A stretch of 42,172 nt of DNA from Hafnia alvei (GTDB lineage: Bacteria; Pseudomonadota; Gammaproteobacteria; Enterobacterales; Enterobacteriaceae). Location of the stretch: positions 1 through 42,172 of the forward strand of contig NZ_FMIQ01000047.1 of assembly GCF_900095695.1 (NCBI RefSeq), given 5' to 3'. The translations under genes were made by a program, and so were the position numbers. Position 1 is the stretch's first letter. Every line of letters begins with the position of its first letter. The notes under the pieces are model-generated. The model had not been told where the DNA came from, made no database searches, and worked only from the letters and a program-made list of their open reading frames with translations. Shown here piece by piece: positions 7,728 to 16,427 of the stretch.

Positions 7728-9263
7728 GTGCAACAAAAACCGCTTGAGGGCGCACGGCTTGCATGGATGACGGTGGCGCTAGCAATGGCCACCTTTATGC
7801 AGGTTCTGGACTCGACGATCGCCAACGTGGCGATCCCTACGATCTCCGGGAACCTGGGTGCATCTAACTCGCAGGGAACCTGGGTGATCACATCATTCGG
7901 GGTGGCAAACGCCATCTCGATCCCGATCACCGGCTGGCTAGCAAAACGCTTCGGGGAAGTTCGCTTATTCCTGTGGTCGACGATCCTGTTTGCCGTCGCG
8001 TCTTGGCTATGTGGGATCTCCTCTAGTCTGGAAATGCTGATCTTCTTCCGCGTTTTGCAGGGGATCGTCGCAGGCCCGCTGATCCCGCTTTCGCAAAGTC
8101 TCTTGCTCAGTAACTATCCGCCAGCGAAGCGAAGTATGGCGTTGGCGATGTGGTCGATGACCGTAATCGTCGCGCCGATTTGTGGACCGATTCTGGGTGG
8201 TTATATCAGTGATAACTATCACTGGGGCTGGATCTTCTTTATCAACGTCCCTCTAGGGATTGCCGTTGCGCTGGTCGCGATGTCTACGTTGAAAGGACGA
8301 GAAACCAAAACCGAGATCAAACCTATCGACACGGTGGGGCTAGTACTTCTGGCGCTTGGCGTGGGCTGTCTGCAGGTCATGCTGGATAAAGGTAAAGAGC
8401 TCGATTGGTTCAACTCCACCGAGATCATTGTGCTGACGGTTGTCGCCGTAGTAGCGCTGTGCTTCTTGCTGGTCTGGGAACTCACCGATGATCATCCGGT
8501 CGTCGATCTGTCGCTCTTCAAGATGCGAAACTTTACCATCGGCGTGCTGTGTATCAGCTTGGCCTATATGCTCTACTTTGGCGCCATTGTTTTGCTGCCT
8601 CAGTTACTGCAAGAGGTCTATGGGTATACCGCAACGTGGGCCGGTCTGGCATCTGCACCTGTCGGTTTGATTCCGGTTCTGCTTTCGCCAATTATTGGTA
8701 AGTTTGCGCCGAAACTGGATATGCGCCGCCTAGTGACTTTCAGCTTCATTATGTATGCGGTTTGTTTCTACTGGCGTGCTTATACCTTCGAACCCGGCAT
8801 GGACTTTGGCGCATCCGCGTGGCCGCAGTTTATTCAGGGCTTCGCCGTGGCGTGCTTCTTTATGCCATTGACCACTATCAGCCTTTCTGGTCTTCCACCA
8901 GAACGTTTGGCGGCGGCATCGAGCCTGAGTAACTTCTGTCGTACGTTGGCGGGTTCAATCGGGACGTCGATTACCACTACGCTGTGGACGCGCCGCGAAG
9001 CACTGCACCATTCACAGCTAACGGAATCGGTGAACCCCTATAATCCGATAGCGCAACAGACATACAGTGAACTGGAAAAGCTGGGCATGAGCAGCAAGCA
9101 AGCTTCAGCCTACTTGGCAAATGAGATTACCGCGCAAGGTCTGATTATTTCGGCCAACGAGATATTTTGGATTTCAGCTGGCGTATTCCTCGCCCTGCTG
9201 GTGCTTATTTGGTTTGCTCGTCCACCGTTCTCAACCGCCGGCGGCGGTGGTGGCGCGCACTAG
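7728..9263 (+). CDS. emrB: EmrB, DHA2-family proton-driven multidrug exporter
   Basis: The inner-membrane pump of EmrAB, a 14-helix major-facilitator protein using proton antiport. The 511-residue product carries DSTIANVAIPTI in helix 1, QGTWVITSFGVANAISIP, GWLAKRFGE at the loop after helix 2, FFRVLQGIVAGPLIPLSQS and WSMTVIVAPICGPILGGYIS (motif C). The C-terminal Gly run ending GGGGAH matches E. coli EmrB. The start codon is GTG, preceded by GAGG. The gene is terminated by the hairpin at 9287, and the convergent toxin gene begins at that hairpin. Confidence 0.95.
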   Translation: MQQKPLEGARLAWMTVALAMATFMQVLDSTIANVAIPTISGNLGASNSQGTWVITSFGVANAISIPITGWLAKRFGEVRLFLWSTILFAVASWLCGISSSLEMLIFFRVLQGIVAGPLIPLSQSLLLSNYPPAKRSMALAMWSMTVIVAPICGPILGGYISDNYHWGWIFFINVPLGIAVALVAMSTLKGRETKTEIKPIDTVGLVLLALGVGCLQVMLDKGKELDWFNSTEIIVLTVVAVVALCFLLVWELTDDHPVVDLSLFKMRNFTIGVLCISLAYMLYFGAIVLLPQLLQEVYGYTATWAGLASAPVGLIPVLLSPIIGKFAPKLDMRRLVTFSFIMYAVCFYWRAYTFEPGMDFGASAWPQFIQGFAVACFFMPLTTISLSGLPPERLAAASSLSNFCRTLAGSIGTSITTTLWTRREALHHSQLTESVNPYNPIAQQTYSELEKLGMSSKQASAYLANEITAQGLIISANEIFWISAGVFLALLVLIWFARPPFSTAGGGGGAH

Positions 9264-9286
9264 TTAGTAAAGTATCGTTAAAGATA

Positions 9287-9316
9287 AGGCTCAGACTTCG
9301 GTTTGGGCCTTTTTAT
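9287..9316 (+). terminator. Rho-independent terminator of the emr operon
   Basis: AGGCTCAGA (9287-9295) pairs with TTTGGGCCT (9302-9310), with two G-U pairs, around a CTTCGG loop and followed by a T run. It lies 23 bases after the emrB stop. It overlaps the stop codon of the convergent toxin gene, so the same DNA ends one gene and codes for the last residues of the other. Confidence 0.85.
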
Positions 9317-9632
9317 TTGAATTAATAGCTTTTGTTTGGCTATAGCTAGCTGCAACCTTCCTTGCGGTATGGATGACGCGCAATATGCGTACCACATCAA
9401 GTTCCAAAGCATAAACCATAACAAAAGGAAAACGGGGAACAACTAGCTTCCGCCGGTTAGCATTGCCATTAATTGAATGACCCGACTTAGGATGTTGAGC
9501 AAGGAGTACTGACAACGCGACAAAACGATCATCCGTGGTAATCGCGACGCTAGCTCCAGCCCTTCGAGCTAAAAATTGGAAAATCGAGACTCTGTCAGCG
9601 ACCGCTTGATTTCCCCATGTCACGAAGCTCAC
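9291..9632 (-). CDS. RelE/ParE-family toxin of a type II toxin-antitoxin pair
   Basis: A 113-residue protein with the ParE/RelE superfamily pattern: VTWGNQAVADRVSIFQFLA, ATTDDRFVAL-like central helix (here TTDDRFVALSVLL), HPKSGHSINGNANRRKLVVP and PFVMVYALELDVVRILRVIH. The last Arg and His of the core (ILRVIHTAR) are present. The start is a GTG that overlaps the antitoxin stop by 4 bases (GTGA), the order antitoxin-then-toxin being typical. The core ends near residue 92; a polar tail (KAINSNKKAQTEV) runs into the emrB terminator, and so may have been acquired by loss of an earlier stop. Whether the target is the ribosome or gyrase cannot be told from sequence. Confidence 0.85.
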   Translation of the reverse strand: MSFVTWGNQAVADRVSIFQFLARRAGASVAITTDDRFVALSVLLAQHPKSGHSINGNANRRKLVVPRFPFVMVYALELDVVRILRVIHTARKVAASYSQTKAINSNKKAQTEV

Positions 9633-9913
9633 AGTTTACCCTGCCGTGCCAACGTTTTTAGTCGATCCATTTCTGAATTCATTTGCTCATCAGAAATAAA
9701 CTCTATTTTTCCGCCATCATAATCACTAAATGCCTGCTCGATAAGCACTTCAAGCGCAGCATCCGCATGCGCGGACTGGAACTGACGTTCCTCCTCAGCC
9801 AACTCTTCAACTCGTTCCCTCACCAGCTCAGTTAAAGTCATCTTTTTGCGCTCCGCAGCCTGCATAGCAAGACGTTTGGTTTCTTCTTCAATACGAAAAT
9901 GGATAGTACTCAT
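9629..9913 (-). CDS. RelB/DinJ-type antitoxin
   Basis: A 94-residue protein. The N-terminus (MSTIHFRIEEETKRLAMQAA, then TLTELVRERVEELA) has the ribbon-helix-helix layout of RelB/DinJ antitoxins, and the acidic C-terminal half would wrap the toxin. It would neutralise the toxin and repress the pair's promoter, which should lie in 9914-10000. The start ATG is preceded by a GAG-rich site. It is translated before the toxin and overlaps it by 4 bases. Specific family within the RHH antitoxins is uncertain. Confidence 0.82.
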   Translation of the reverse strand: MSTIHFRIEEETKRLAMQAAERKKMTLTELVRERVEELAEEERQFQSAHADAALEVLIEQAFSDYDGGKIEFISDEQMNSEMDRLKTLARQGKL

Positions 9914-10100
9914 TATGTGCAGCTCTCATTTAAAATCTGTGGTGTCATTTGTGTTGTCATTATGACCAGATAATAAACAATAGCCAGCTCACTTTTGTGC
10001 TCACTGCAAGATAGCGCGGCAGATAGAAGAAGAAAACATCAGACACCAGTTACAGTCTAATTGCATTCAAATCAGCAATACTCCTCGCAAATTCCGTTCA

Positions 10101-10136
10101 TAAAAAACGCCCTGAGAGCATGAACTCGCAGGGCGT
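10101..10136 (-). terminator. Terminator of degP
   Basis: CGCCCTG (10108-10114) and CAGGGCG (10129-10135) form a strong stem, extended by partial pairing inside. On the minus strand the stem is followed by six U residues (complement of 10102-10107). It lies about 40 bases after the degP stop. Confidence 0.85.
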
Positions 10137-10177
10137 GAGCATTTATATCTGGCCATCGAAAAATGGCCTAGAGAAGA

Positions 10178-11605
10178 TTACTGCATCAACAAATACAGTG
10201 AGCTATCACCACGTTGGATGTTCAGCGCCAGAACCGGTGGTTTGGAATCCATAATCTTGCGCAGTTCGCCTAAGTTGGCGACCGGCTGCTGGTTCACGCC
10301 CAGAATAATGTCGCCTTTCTGTAAGCCAACGCGTGCCGCCGTTGAACCTTTTTGCACGTTATCAACCTTAACGCCTTTAACGTTACCGGTGGTCACGTTG
10401 CTCAACTCAGCGCCTTCAATGCCAGCAAAGACATTGCTTGATGCGACTTGGCTTTGTTGGCTCTGCTCTAAGGTCACGTCAACCGTGATTGGTTTACCTT
10501 CACGGATCAGGCCTAGTTTCAGCTTGCTGCCCACCGGCATAGTCCCGATCTCAGCACGGAACGACGCGAAGCTGGAGATCGCTTTACCGTTCAGCGAGAC
10601 CACAACGTCACCGGCTTTAATGCCCGCTTTCGCCGCAGAAGATTTCGGCAATACTTGGCTAATGAATGCGCCACGCTGTGCATCTACCTTCATGGCCTTA
10701 GCCAATTCAGAGTTCAGCTCGGTGCCCATAATCCCCAATTCGCCACGTTTCACCTGACCAAACTCGACCATCTGACCAGTGAGGTTTTTCACCATGTTGC
10801 TTGGGATAGCGAAGCCGATACCTATGTTACCGCCGTCCGGTGCCAGGATCGCGGTGTTAATCCCAATCAGCTCACCGTTCAGATTCACCAGCGCACCACC
10901 GGAGTTACCACGGTTAATGGCCGCATCTGTCTGGATAAAGTTTTCGTAGTTTTCAACATTCAGGCCACTACGTCCTAGCGCAGAAACGATACCTGAAGTG
11001 ACGGTTTCACCCAGACCATATGGGTTACCGATAGCCACGGTGTAATCACCCACGCGCAATGCATCAGAATCGGCCATTTTAATCGCCGTTAAGTTTTTCG
11101 CGTCTTTCAACTGGATCAAGGCAATATCCGTACGTGGATCGGTGCCGATCACTTTCGCGTCATACTTACGTCCATCGCTCAATTGAACTTGGATGGAATC
11201 TGCGTTTTCCACGACGTGGTTATTCGTCGCAACGTAACCTTTGGCTGCATCGATAATGACGCCAGAACCCAAGGCTTTGAATTTTTCTTTAGAAGGGCCA
11301 TTGGCGCCGCCGCCCTGACACATCGGTGAACCGCTAAATGGCGATCCTTCCTGACAGAAAGGAGAATTATCACCAAAGAATTGCTGGAATTGCTGTGGCA
11401 TACGCGCGTTGTTATTCACAGTCGCACTACCTTCCACATTGATGCTCACAACGGATGGCATCACCTTCTCCAGCATGGGTGCCAGACTAGGTAGCTGCTG
11501 GCTGGTCGCAGCCGACGCCGTTTCAGCCGCACTGGCTGACATCGGGCTTAACGCCATTCCCAAACTCAATGCTACTGCACTCAATACTAAAGTAGATTTT
11601 TTCAT
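10178..11605 (-). CDS. degP: DegP, periplasmic serine protease and chaperone
   Basis: DegP (HtrA) degrades and refolds misfolded envelope proteins and protects outer-membrane protein precursors. The 475-residue protein has a Sec signal with a likely cleavage after SASA (residue 26), the Cys-bearing LA loop (Cys84 and Cys96), a trypsin-like domain with His130 (NNHVV), Asp160 (TDIAL) and Ser235 (GNSGGAL), and two PDZ domains (from about 285 and 390). All catalytic residues are present. It lies downstream of dgt on the same strand, as in E. coli, separated by 259 bases that contain a sigma-E promoter. A strong terminator follows. Confidence 0.97.
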   Translation of the reverse strand: MKKSTLVLSAVALSLGMALSPMSASAAETASAATSQQLPSLAPMLEKVMPSVVSINVEGSATVNNNARMPQQFQQFFGDNSPFCQEGSPFSGSPMCQGGGANGPSKEKFKALGSGVIIDAAKGYVATNNHVVENADSIQVQLSDGRKYDAKVIGTDPRTDIALIQLKDAKNLTAIKMADSDALRVGDYTVAIGNPYGLGETVTSGIVSALGRSGLNVENYENFIQTDAAINRGNSGGALVNLNGELIGINTAILAPDGGNIGIGFAIPSNMVKNLTGQMVEFGQVKRGELGIMGTELNSELAKAMKVDAQRGAFISQVLPKSSAAKAGIKAGDVVVSLNGKAISSFASFRAEIGTMPVGSKLKLGLIREGKPITVDVTLEQSQQSQVASSNVFAGIEGAELSNVTTGNVKGVKVDNVQKGSTAARVGLQKGDIILGVNQQPVANLGELRKIMDSKPPVLALNIQRGDSSLYLLMQ

Positions 11606-11763
11606 AGAACTTTTTTCTCTTGTATTATCAACGATAAATAATGTGGGGGAACACTTAACATTATCCAGATACTCTTATCTATAAAGTAGGTCTGATTCGA
11701 GCATTTTCAATATGTTCCAACTAATCTAATCTCTGGCAAATAAGCCATGATATTTGTGCATAT

Positions 11764-11791
11764 TAAGAGTCGAATAAAACAATGAAGTTCC
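11764..11791 (-). promoter_or_regulatory. Sigma-E promoter of degP
   Basis: Read on the minus strand: GGAACTT (11791-11785), 16 bases, then TCTTA (11768-11764). The -35 and the 16-base spacing match the sigma-E (RpoE) consensus, which in E. coli drives degP from GGAACTT-N16-TCTGA. The predicted start near 11757 leaves a leader of about 150 bases. The expected consequence is induction by outer-membrane protein misfolding. Confidence 0.8.
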
Positions 11792-11864
11792 CTTTACATG
11801 AGTCAAGGAAGCGTAAAAAATTATGGCAAGCCTTTACAAAACTAGACTTTATTCATCATCCTTA

Positions 11865-13373
11865 TTATTCCGCTGCCATTAGGCGTCGATATTCATCATA
11901 TGCATAAAGATCGGTCATACCGCTGATATAGTCTTGAATTAAACGGGCCCGATGATAATACTCTCGAACCTCATGCTGCTCGTTAGATAGATGTTTAATC
12001 TGTTTAAGGGCTTCACGATAAGCGGCAAGGTGCTTCCCCGAAAGCTTATGAAATAGCCGAGTTTCAATAGGAAATTTTTTATGTTTATTATCTTCAACGA
12101 GTTGAGCAAAGTCGCCCGTTGGCATATCAAGCAAACCACTGTAGATATCTAATAGCCCAGTGATAACGCGATATCCCTGCAGCTCAAGCTGCTCAACTTC
12201 GTGATGATTAAACACATAGCTACGCGCAACATTTTTAAACACATCAAGCAGACGATTTTCTTGTCCTTCATCGTCAATGAGCGGCTCATTAAATGCCCCT
12301 TCAACAATTGACTCAAGATGACGACAGAAACGGTCGGCGGCATGCGGCACCAATACTTTAATGACATTAACTCTCAAATACATGAAGAACGCTTCTGAGC
12401 GACCCGCTTTTTGCATACGGCAATATGCGTCATCCACAATCGTGGCGAAGAGTTCGCCGTCTCCATTTTTGTTCCATTCAACTTTGAGATAGTCATAAAG
12501 CTGTTCTACGGTAAAAATGCTTTTTTCTACCGCATCCTCTAAATCTGCAACACAATAGGAGATATCATCCGCTGCTTCCATTATATAAGTCAGAGGAAAG
12601 CGGTGGTATTGCTGGATATTCACTTTTTTTTGTAAGGTATGAATAAAACTTTCTTCCGCCCAATAATAGCCGGGCTTTTTCATTAAATAACTATATTGCT
12701 TCGGCTTCTCACCTGTCCAATAGGCTGGGCGGGTATATTTAAAAACACAGGCAATTTGCGCGTAGGTTAAATTTAATCTCAATAAGGTATGAATAAGTCG
12801 TATTGCCTGAGCATTACCTTCAAAATTACAGAGATCAATTCTAATTTTAGCGCGCAAAGTATTCAGATCTGCATCAACCATGTCACGACGCAATGCAACA
12901 ACCTGACACTGTAATTCATCATCTGAACACTTCTGACCTTCAGCAATTACGCCTAATCGTCGACTAAACCAATCGTTAATCGCTGATTCGCCAAAGTGGC
13001 CAAACGGTGGATTGCCGATGTCATGCATCAGACACGCCATTTCAACGATACTTTCAAAGGAATCAAGATACAGATCCAGACCGAGTTCGCTTATGCGCTC
13101 TGTTCTTTTCAAATGATGGATCACTTCTTTAGCAATATGCCGTCCAACCTGCTGCACTTCCATCGAATGAGTCAGGCGGCTCCGAACGGCGGCGTTGCGT
13201 TCCAGAGGAAAGACCTGTGTTTTCTGCTGTAGTCGGCGAATGGCAGCTGAATTGATAATACGACCACGATCGCTTTCAAAACGTCGTGCTATTTCATATC
13301 CATCGTCGAGTTCTTGGCAATCTGCGCTATAGAACCGCTGATAGCAAAATTTAGCACCTAGGTTAATATCCAT
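11865..13373 (-). CDS. dgt: Dgt, deoxyguanosine triphosphate triphosphohydrolase
   Basis: Dgt hydrolyses dGTP to deoxyguanosine and tripolyphosphate and so limits the dGTP pool. The 502-residue protein (E. coli 505) belongs to the HD superfamily. Visible metal and catalytic residues are His69 (LTHSMEV), His117-Asp118 ([16 protein letters not shown]) and a downstream Asp in ADDISYC. The N-terminus FYSADCQ...[22 protein letters not shown] is typical. It is divergent from mtnN, with a 231-base spacer between them (13374-13604), AT-rich toward dgt, that should hold both promoters; I see no definite operator in it. Confidence 0.96.
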   Translation of the reverse strand: MDINLGAKFCYQRFYSADCQELDDGYEIARRFESDRGRIINSAAIRRLQQKTQVFPLERNAAVRSRLTHSMEVQQVGRHIAKEVIHHLKRTERISELGLDLYLDSFESIVEMACLMHDIGNPPFGHFGESAINDWFSRRLGVIAEGQKCSDDELQCQVVALRRDMVDADLNTLRAKIRIDLCNFEGNAQAIRLIHTLLRLNLTYAQIACVFKYTRPAYWTGEKPKQYSYLMKKPGYYWAEESFIHTLQKKVNIQQYHRFPLTYIMEAADDISYCVADLEDAVEKSIFTVEQLYDYLKVEWNKNGDGELFATIVDDAYCRMQKAGRSEAFFMYLRVNVIKVLVPHAADRFCRHLESIVEGAFNEPLIDDEGQENRLLDVFKNVARSYVFNHHEVEQLELQGYRVITGLLDIYSGLLDMPTGDFAQLVEDNKHKKFPIETRLFHKLSGKHLAAYREALKQIKHLSNEQHEVREYYHRARLIQDYISGMTDLYAYDEYRRLMAAE

Positions 13374-13604
13374 TCTGCATCCTTTTCCAAGCCCTCAAAC
13401 AACAGACAAAAAATAACCAATAAAAGAATACGCTAACAGTAATATACTGAAAATTCATCCTTTTTTCGCCATCCCTCTTGCATTAGCGGCCCATTTACAG
13501 CCAAAAGCACTTTTTATCTCCTCATGATAGACTAGGGCAGGTCTTTGAATGGCTTAAGCTTGAATATTTAACGAGCATTAACTCACAATTTTGCAGGTAT
13601 TATC

Positions 13605-14306
13605 ATGAAAGTAGGCATCATTGGTGCAATGGAGCAAGAAGTTGCTGTGCTGCGCGATCGCATCGAAAATCGTCAAACGCTGCAGCGTGCAGGCTGTGAA
13701 ATCTATACCGGCACCCTTGGTGGTGTTGAAATCGCTTTGCTCAAATCGGGGATTGGTAAAGTCTCTGCCGCGATGGGTACCACCTTGCTGCTGGAACACT
13801 GCCGCCCAGACGTGGTGATAAACACTGGTTCTGCTGGCGGTTTGGCTAACACACTGAAAGTGGGCGATATCGTCGTTTCCGATGAAGTTCGCTATCACGA
13901 TGCCGATGTAACTGCTTTTGGCTATGAGCCAGGGCAAATGGCTGGTTGCCCTGCCGCATTTGTCGCAGACGCCAACCTGATTGCGCTGGCAGAGCGCTGC
14001 ATCGCTGCGCTGAATCTGAATGCGGTTCGCGGCTTAGTTTGCAGCGGCGATGCATTCATTAACGGCGCAGAGCCGCTGGCTCGCATTCGTGCAACCTTCC
14101 CAAACGTTGCTGCGGTTGAGATGGAAGCAGCAGCGGTTGCCCATGTTTGCCACGCATTTAACACGCCGTTTGTGGTTGTGCGCGCTATCTCTGACGTGGC
14201 GGATAAAGAATCGCACCTGAGCTTTGATGAGTTCTTAGTGGTTGCCGCTCAACAGTCGTCACTGATGGTCGAAGCGATGCTGCAGGAATTCGCTAAACAG
14301 GCTTAA
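13605..14306 (+). CDS. mtnN: MtnN, 5'-methylthioadenosine/S-adenosylhomocysteine nucleosidase
   Basis: Cleaves MTA, SAH and 5'-deoxyadenosine to adenine plus the ribosyl product, removing inhibitors of SAM-dependent enzymes and feeding autoinducer-2 synthesis. It has 233 residues. Catalytic residues are in place: Glu12 (MEQEVAV), Glu174 (VEMEAAA) and Asp197 (AISDVAD), with the family signature [12 protein letters not shown]. It is the first gene of a run with btuF (20-base gap), matching E. coli order. Confidence 0.97.
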   Translation: MKVGIIGAMEQEVAVLRDRIENRQTLQRAGCEIYTGTLGGVEIALLKSGIGKVSAAMGTTLLLEHCRPDVVINTGSAGGLANTLKVGDIVVSDEVRYHDADVTAFGYEPGQMAGCPAAFVADANLIALAERCIAALNLNAVRGLVCSGDAFINGAEPLARIRATFPNVAAVEMEAAAVAHVCHAFNTPFVVVRAISDVADKESHLSFDEFLVVAAQQSSLMVEAMLQEFAKQA

Positions 14307-14326
14307 GACATTATGAGACCCCAAAA

Positions 14327-15154
14327 ATGAAACTGAAACAGCCTGTCTCACGCCTGTTAGGCGCTCTTTGGCTGCTGCTGTGTCTGCCGCTCTCTGCGGC
14401 AGACCGCGTCATTAGCCTCTCACCACATACCACCGAAATGGCGTACGCCGCCGGACTGGGCGATAAGATGGTTGCGGCCAGCGCTTATTCTAATTATCCG
14501 CCAGCTGCGGAAAAACTCGAAAAAGTGGCCTCATGGCAGGGAATAAACCTTGAACGTATTCTCGCGCTGAAGCCTGATTTAATTCTGGCGTGGCGCGGAG
14601 GTAATCCTCAGCGCGTGCTCGATCAGCTGGCCGGATTCAATATTCCCATCTTTTATTCCGATCCTAAGAGCATTGATGGGATCGCTGACGATCTCGATCG
14701 CTTAGCCTCTTATAGCCCAACGCCGAAAGTTGCTCACGATGCAGCAAACCATTTTCGTGACGAGGTGAAAATGCTACGTGAGAAGTATCATCGCCCAACG
14801 GCAACTCGCGTACTAATGCAGTTTGGCACCCAGCCACTTTTCACGACCTCTAAAGCCACCATCCAGAGCGATTTGTTGTCGCTGTGCGGCGCGACAAACA
14901 TTTTTGCTGACAGCCCAGTGCCTTGGCCTCAGGTGAGTCGCGAGCAAGTCATTGTCCGTAAACCACAGGTGATTGTAGTCAGTGGTTCGCAAGAGCAAAT
15001 CGAAACGGTGAAACGGTTTTGGCAACCACAGTTAAACGTTCCCGTTATCGCCATCAACGAAGACTGGCTAAACCGCAGCGGCCCGCGCATTATTCTGGCA
15101 GCTCAATCTCTTTGCGAGCAGTTAGATAATCTCACGCCTAAAACGGCACAATAG
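14327..15154 (+). CDS. btuF: BtuF, periplasmic vitamin B12-binding protein
   Basis: Captures cobalamin in the periplasm and delivers it to the BtuCD ABC transporter. The 275-residue protein has a signal peptide (cleavage likely after PLSA, residue 24) and the two-lobe class III binding fold, with [40 protein letters not shown], and [20 protein letters not shown]. It follows mtnN by 20 bases with a poor ribosome site, so translation may be coupled. The btuCD genes are not in the window. Confidence 0.93.
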   Translation: MKLKQPVSRLLGALWLLLCLPLSAADRVISLSPHTTEMAYAAGLGDKMVAASAYSNYPPAAEKLEKVASWQGINLERILALKPDLILAWRGGNPQRVLDQLAGFNIPIFYSDPKSIDGIADDLDRLASYSPTPKVAHDAANHFRDEVKMLREKYHRPTATRVLMQFGTQPLFTTSKATIQSDLLSLCGATNIFADSPVPWPQVSREQVIVRKPQVIVVSGSQEQIETVKRFWQPQLNVPVIAINEDWLNRSGPRIILAAQSLCEQLDNLTPKTAQ

Positions 15155-15159
15155 CTAAA

Positions 15160-15192
15160 AACACTTTTCTTTAACCAGTGAAGAAAAGTGTT
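15160..15192 (+). terminator. Hairpin after btuF, probable terminator
   Basis: A perfect 12-base inverted repeat (15160-15171 with 15181-15192), loop of 9. It lies 5 bases beyond the btuF stop and separates btuF from yadS. The 3' end gives only TTTAATTCTG, so termination may be weak, but the arms end in a T tract themselves. Confidence 0.55.
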
Positions 15193-15354
15193 TAATTCTG
15201 TATCCCGCCATAGAAAGTGTTCAAAATTCAATGTATCTTATTGTATCATAAGAAATAAAATAATCAATTAAAACAATAAGTTAATTACATAATCACTCAC
15301 TCTCGTATTTGACAGTGGTCATACATTGCAGAGGAACAGACAGGGGAACCAACC

Positions 15355-15969
15355 ATGCTGGTATATTGGCTGGATATTTTAGGCACCGCGGTATTTGCCA
15401 TCTCAGGCGTTTTATTAGCAGGTAAACTGAGAATGGACCCATTTGGCGTACTGGTTTTAGGCGTTGTTACCGCCGTTGGTGGCGGAACTATTCGTGATAT
15501 GGCACTCGACCACGGCCCTGTTTTTTGGGTCAAGGATCCTACCGATCTCGTTGTGGCAATGGTTACCTGTCTGGCAACCATTGTGCTGGTACGGCAACCA
15601 CGTCGCTTACCAAGCTGGGTCCTGCCAGTACTGGATGCGGTTGGTTTAGCGGTATTTGTGGGTATCGGTGTTAACAAAGCATTTGCCGGTGGCGCAGGCC
15701 CGCTTATCGCCGTTTGTATGGGGGTAATTACCGGCGTGGGCGGTGGCATGATCCGCGATGTTCTCGCGCGCGAAATCCCGATGATCCTGCGCACTGAAAT
15801 TTATGCAACGGCCTGTATTATTGGCGGTATTGTCCACGTAACCGCTTATGCAACCTTCGGAATGGCTCTACAGAACGCGATGATGCTAGGCATGTTCGTG
15901 ACGCTAGCCATTCGCCTTGCCGCTATTCGTTGGCATTTGAAACTGCCCACGTTTACTCTGGACAGTTAA
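15355..15969 (+). CDS. yadS: YadS, TRIC-type membrane channel protein
   Basis: Inner-membrane protein of the TRIC/UPF0126 family, homologues of trimeric intracellular cation channels; the physiological ion in bacteria is not settled. The 204-residue product has two repeats of three helices each, marked by GVVTAVGGGTIRDMALDHGP and GVITGVGGGMIRDVLAREIP. The start MLVYWLDILG matches E. coli YadS. The order mtnN-btuF-yadS is as in E. coli. Its spacer from btuF holds an AT-rich stretch and a hairpin. A further G/C-rich hairpin lies after the stop. Confidence 0.95.
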   Translation: MLVYWLDILGTAVFAISGVLLAGKLRMDPFGVLVLGVVTAVGGGTIRDMALDHGPVFWVKDPTDLVVAMVTCLATIVLVRQPRRLPSWVLPVLDAVGLAVFVGIGVNKAFAGGAGPLIAVCMGVITGVGGGMIRDVLAREIPMILRTEIYATACIIGGIVHVTAYATFGMALQNAMMLGMFVTLAIRLAAIRWHLKLPTFTLDS

Positions 15970-15979
15970 CAGATCCTTC

Positions 15980-16004
15980 TAGGAGCGGTACTTAGCCGCT
16001 CCTA
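15980..16004. other. GC-rich hairpin between yadS and the cupin gene
   Basis: TAGGAGCGG (15980-15988) and CCGCTCCTA (15996-16004) form a perfect 9-base stem with a 7-base loop. It lacks a T run on either strand, so it is not a standard intrinsic terminator. It lies in the convergent gap between yadS and the cupin gene, where it could limit read-through or protect 3' ends. Confidence 0.4.
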
Positions 16005-16040
16005 CCAATGCACCATCTTGAATCTATTTATCTTCAAGCA

Positions 16041-16364
16041 TTATGAAATAAAGTCCTGCCTCTGCGGTGTAAACACATCAACTAACGTCCCCGCCTCGAT
16101 GCATACACAACCATGCGTAACATTTGGCTTTTTATAGAGCGTGTCGCCCGCACTCACCCGATGCGTTTCGTCACCAATCGTAAAATCGAAAACGCCTGAT
16201 TTTACGTAGGTACTCTGTTCATGTGGATGATTGTGCAATGGGCCAATCGCCCCTGCTTGGAAGCAAACCTCCACCATCATCATACTGCCACCATGCGCGA
16301 GAACCTTTCGGGTAACGCCTTCACCGGCTGGTTCAACTGCAATATTTTGGTAAAAGAAAAACAT
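16041..16364 (-). CDS. Single-domain cupin, KdgF-like
   Basis: A 107-residue single-domain cupin. The metal-binding set is visible: His44, His46, His48 and Gln50 in HNHPHEQSTYV, and His84 in NVTHGCV. The overall pattern, including VDVFTPQRQDF at the C-terminus, is close to KdgF, which converts 4,5-unsaturated monouronates from pectin and alginate breakdown. The start has a good AAAGGA site. The gene follows the PTS permease by 63 bases on the same strand, so the pair looks like one transcript. The uronate link is inferred from resemblance; related cupins of this size have other or unknown roles. Confidence 0.75.
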   Translation of the reverse strand: MFFFYQNIAVEPAGEGVTRKVLAHGGSMMMVEVCFQAGAIGPLHNHPHEQSTYVKSGVFDFTIGDETHRVSAGDTLYKKPNVTHGCVCIEAGTLVDVFTPQRQDFIS

Positions 16365-16427
16365 GGTTTATTCCTTTCGATATAGGCTCTTCGTTAATAT
16401 ATTCGCCATAGTTAAAGCAACGTTTTC

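Noticed and set aside
11792-11864. Possible CpxR box (GTAAA repeats) upstream of degP
   Set aside because: GTAAA-like words occur, but not as the paired repeat at the usual five-base spacing.
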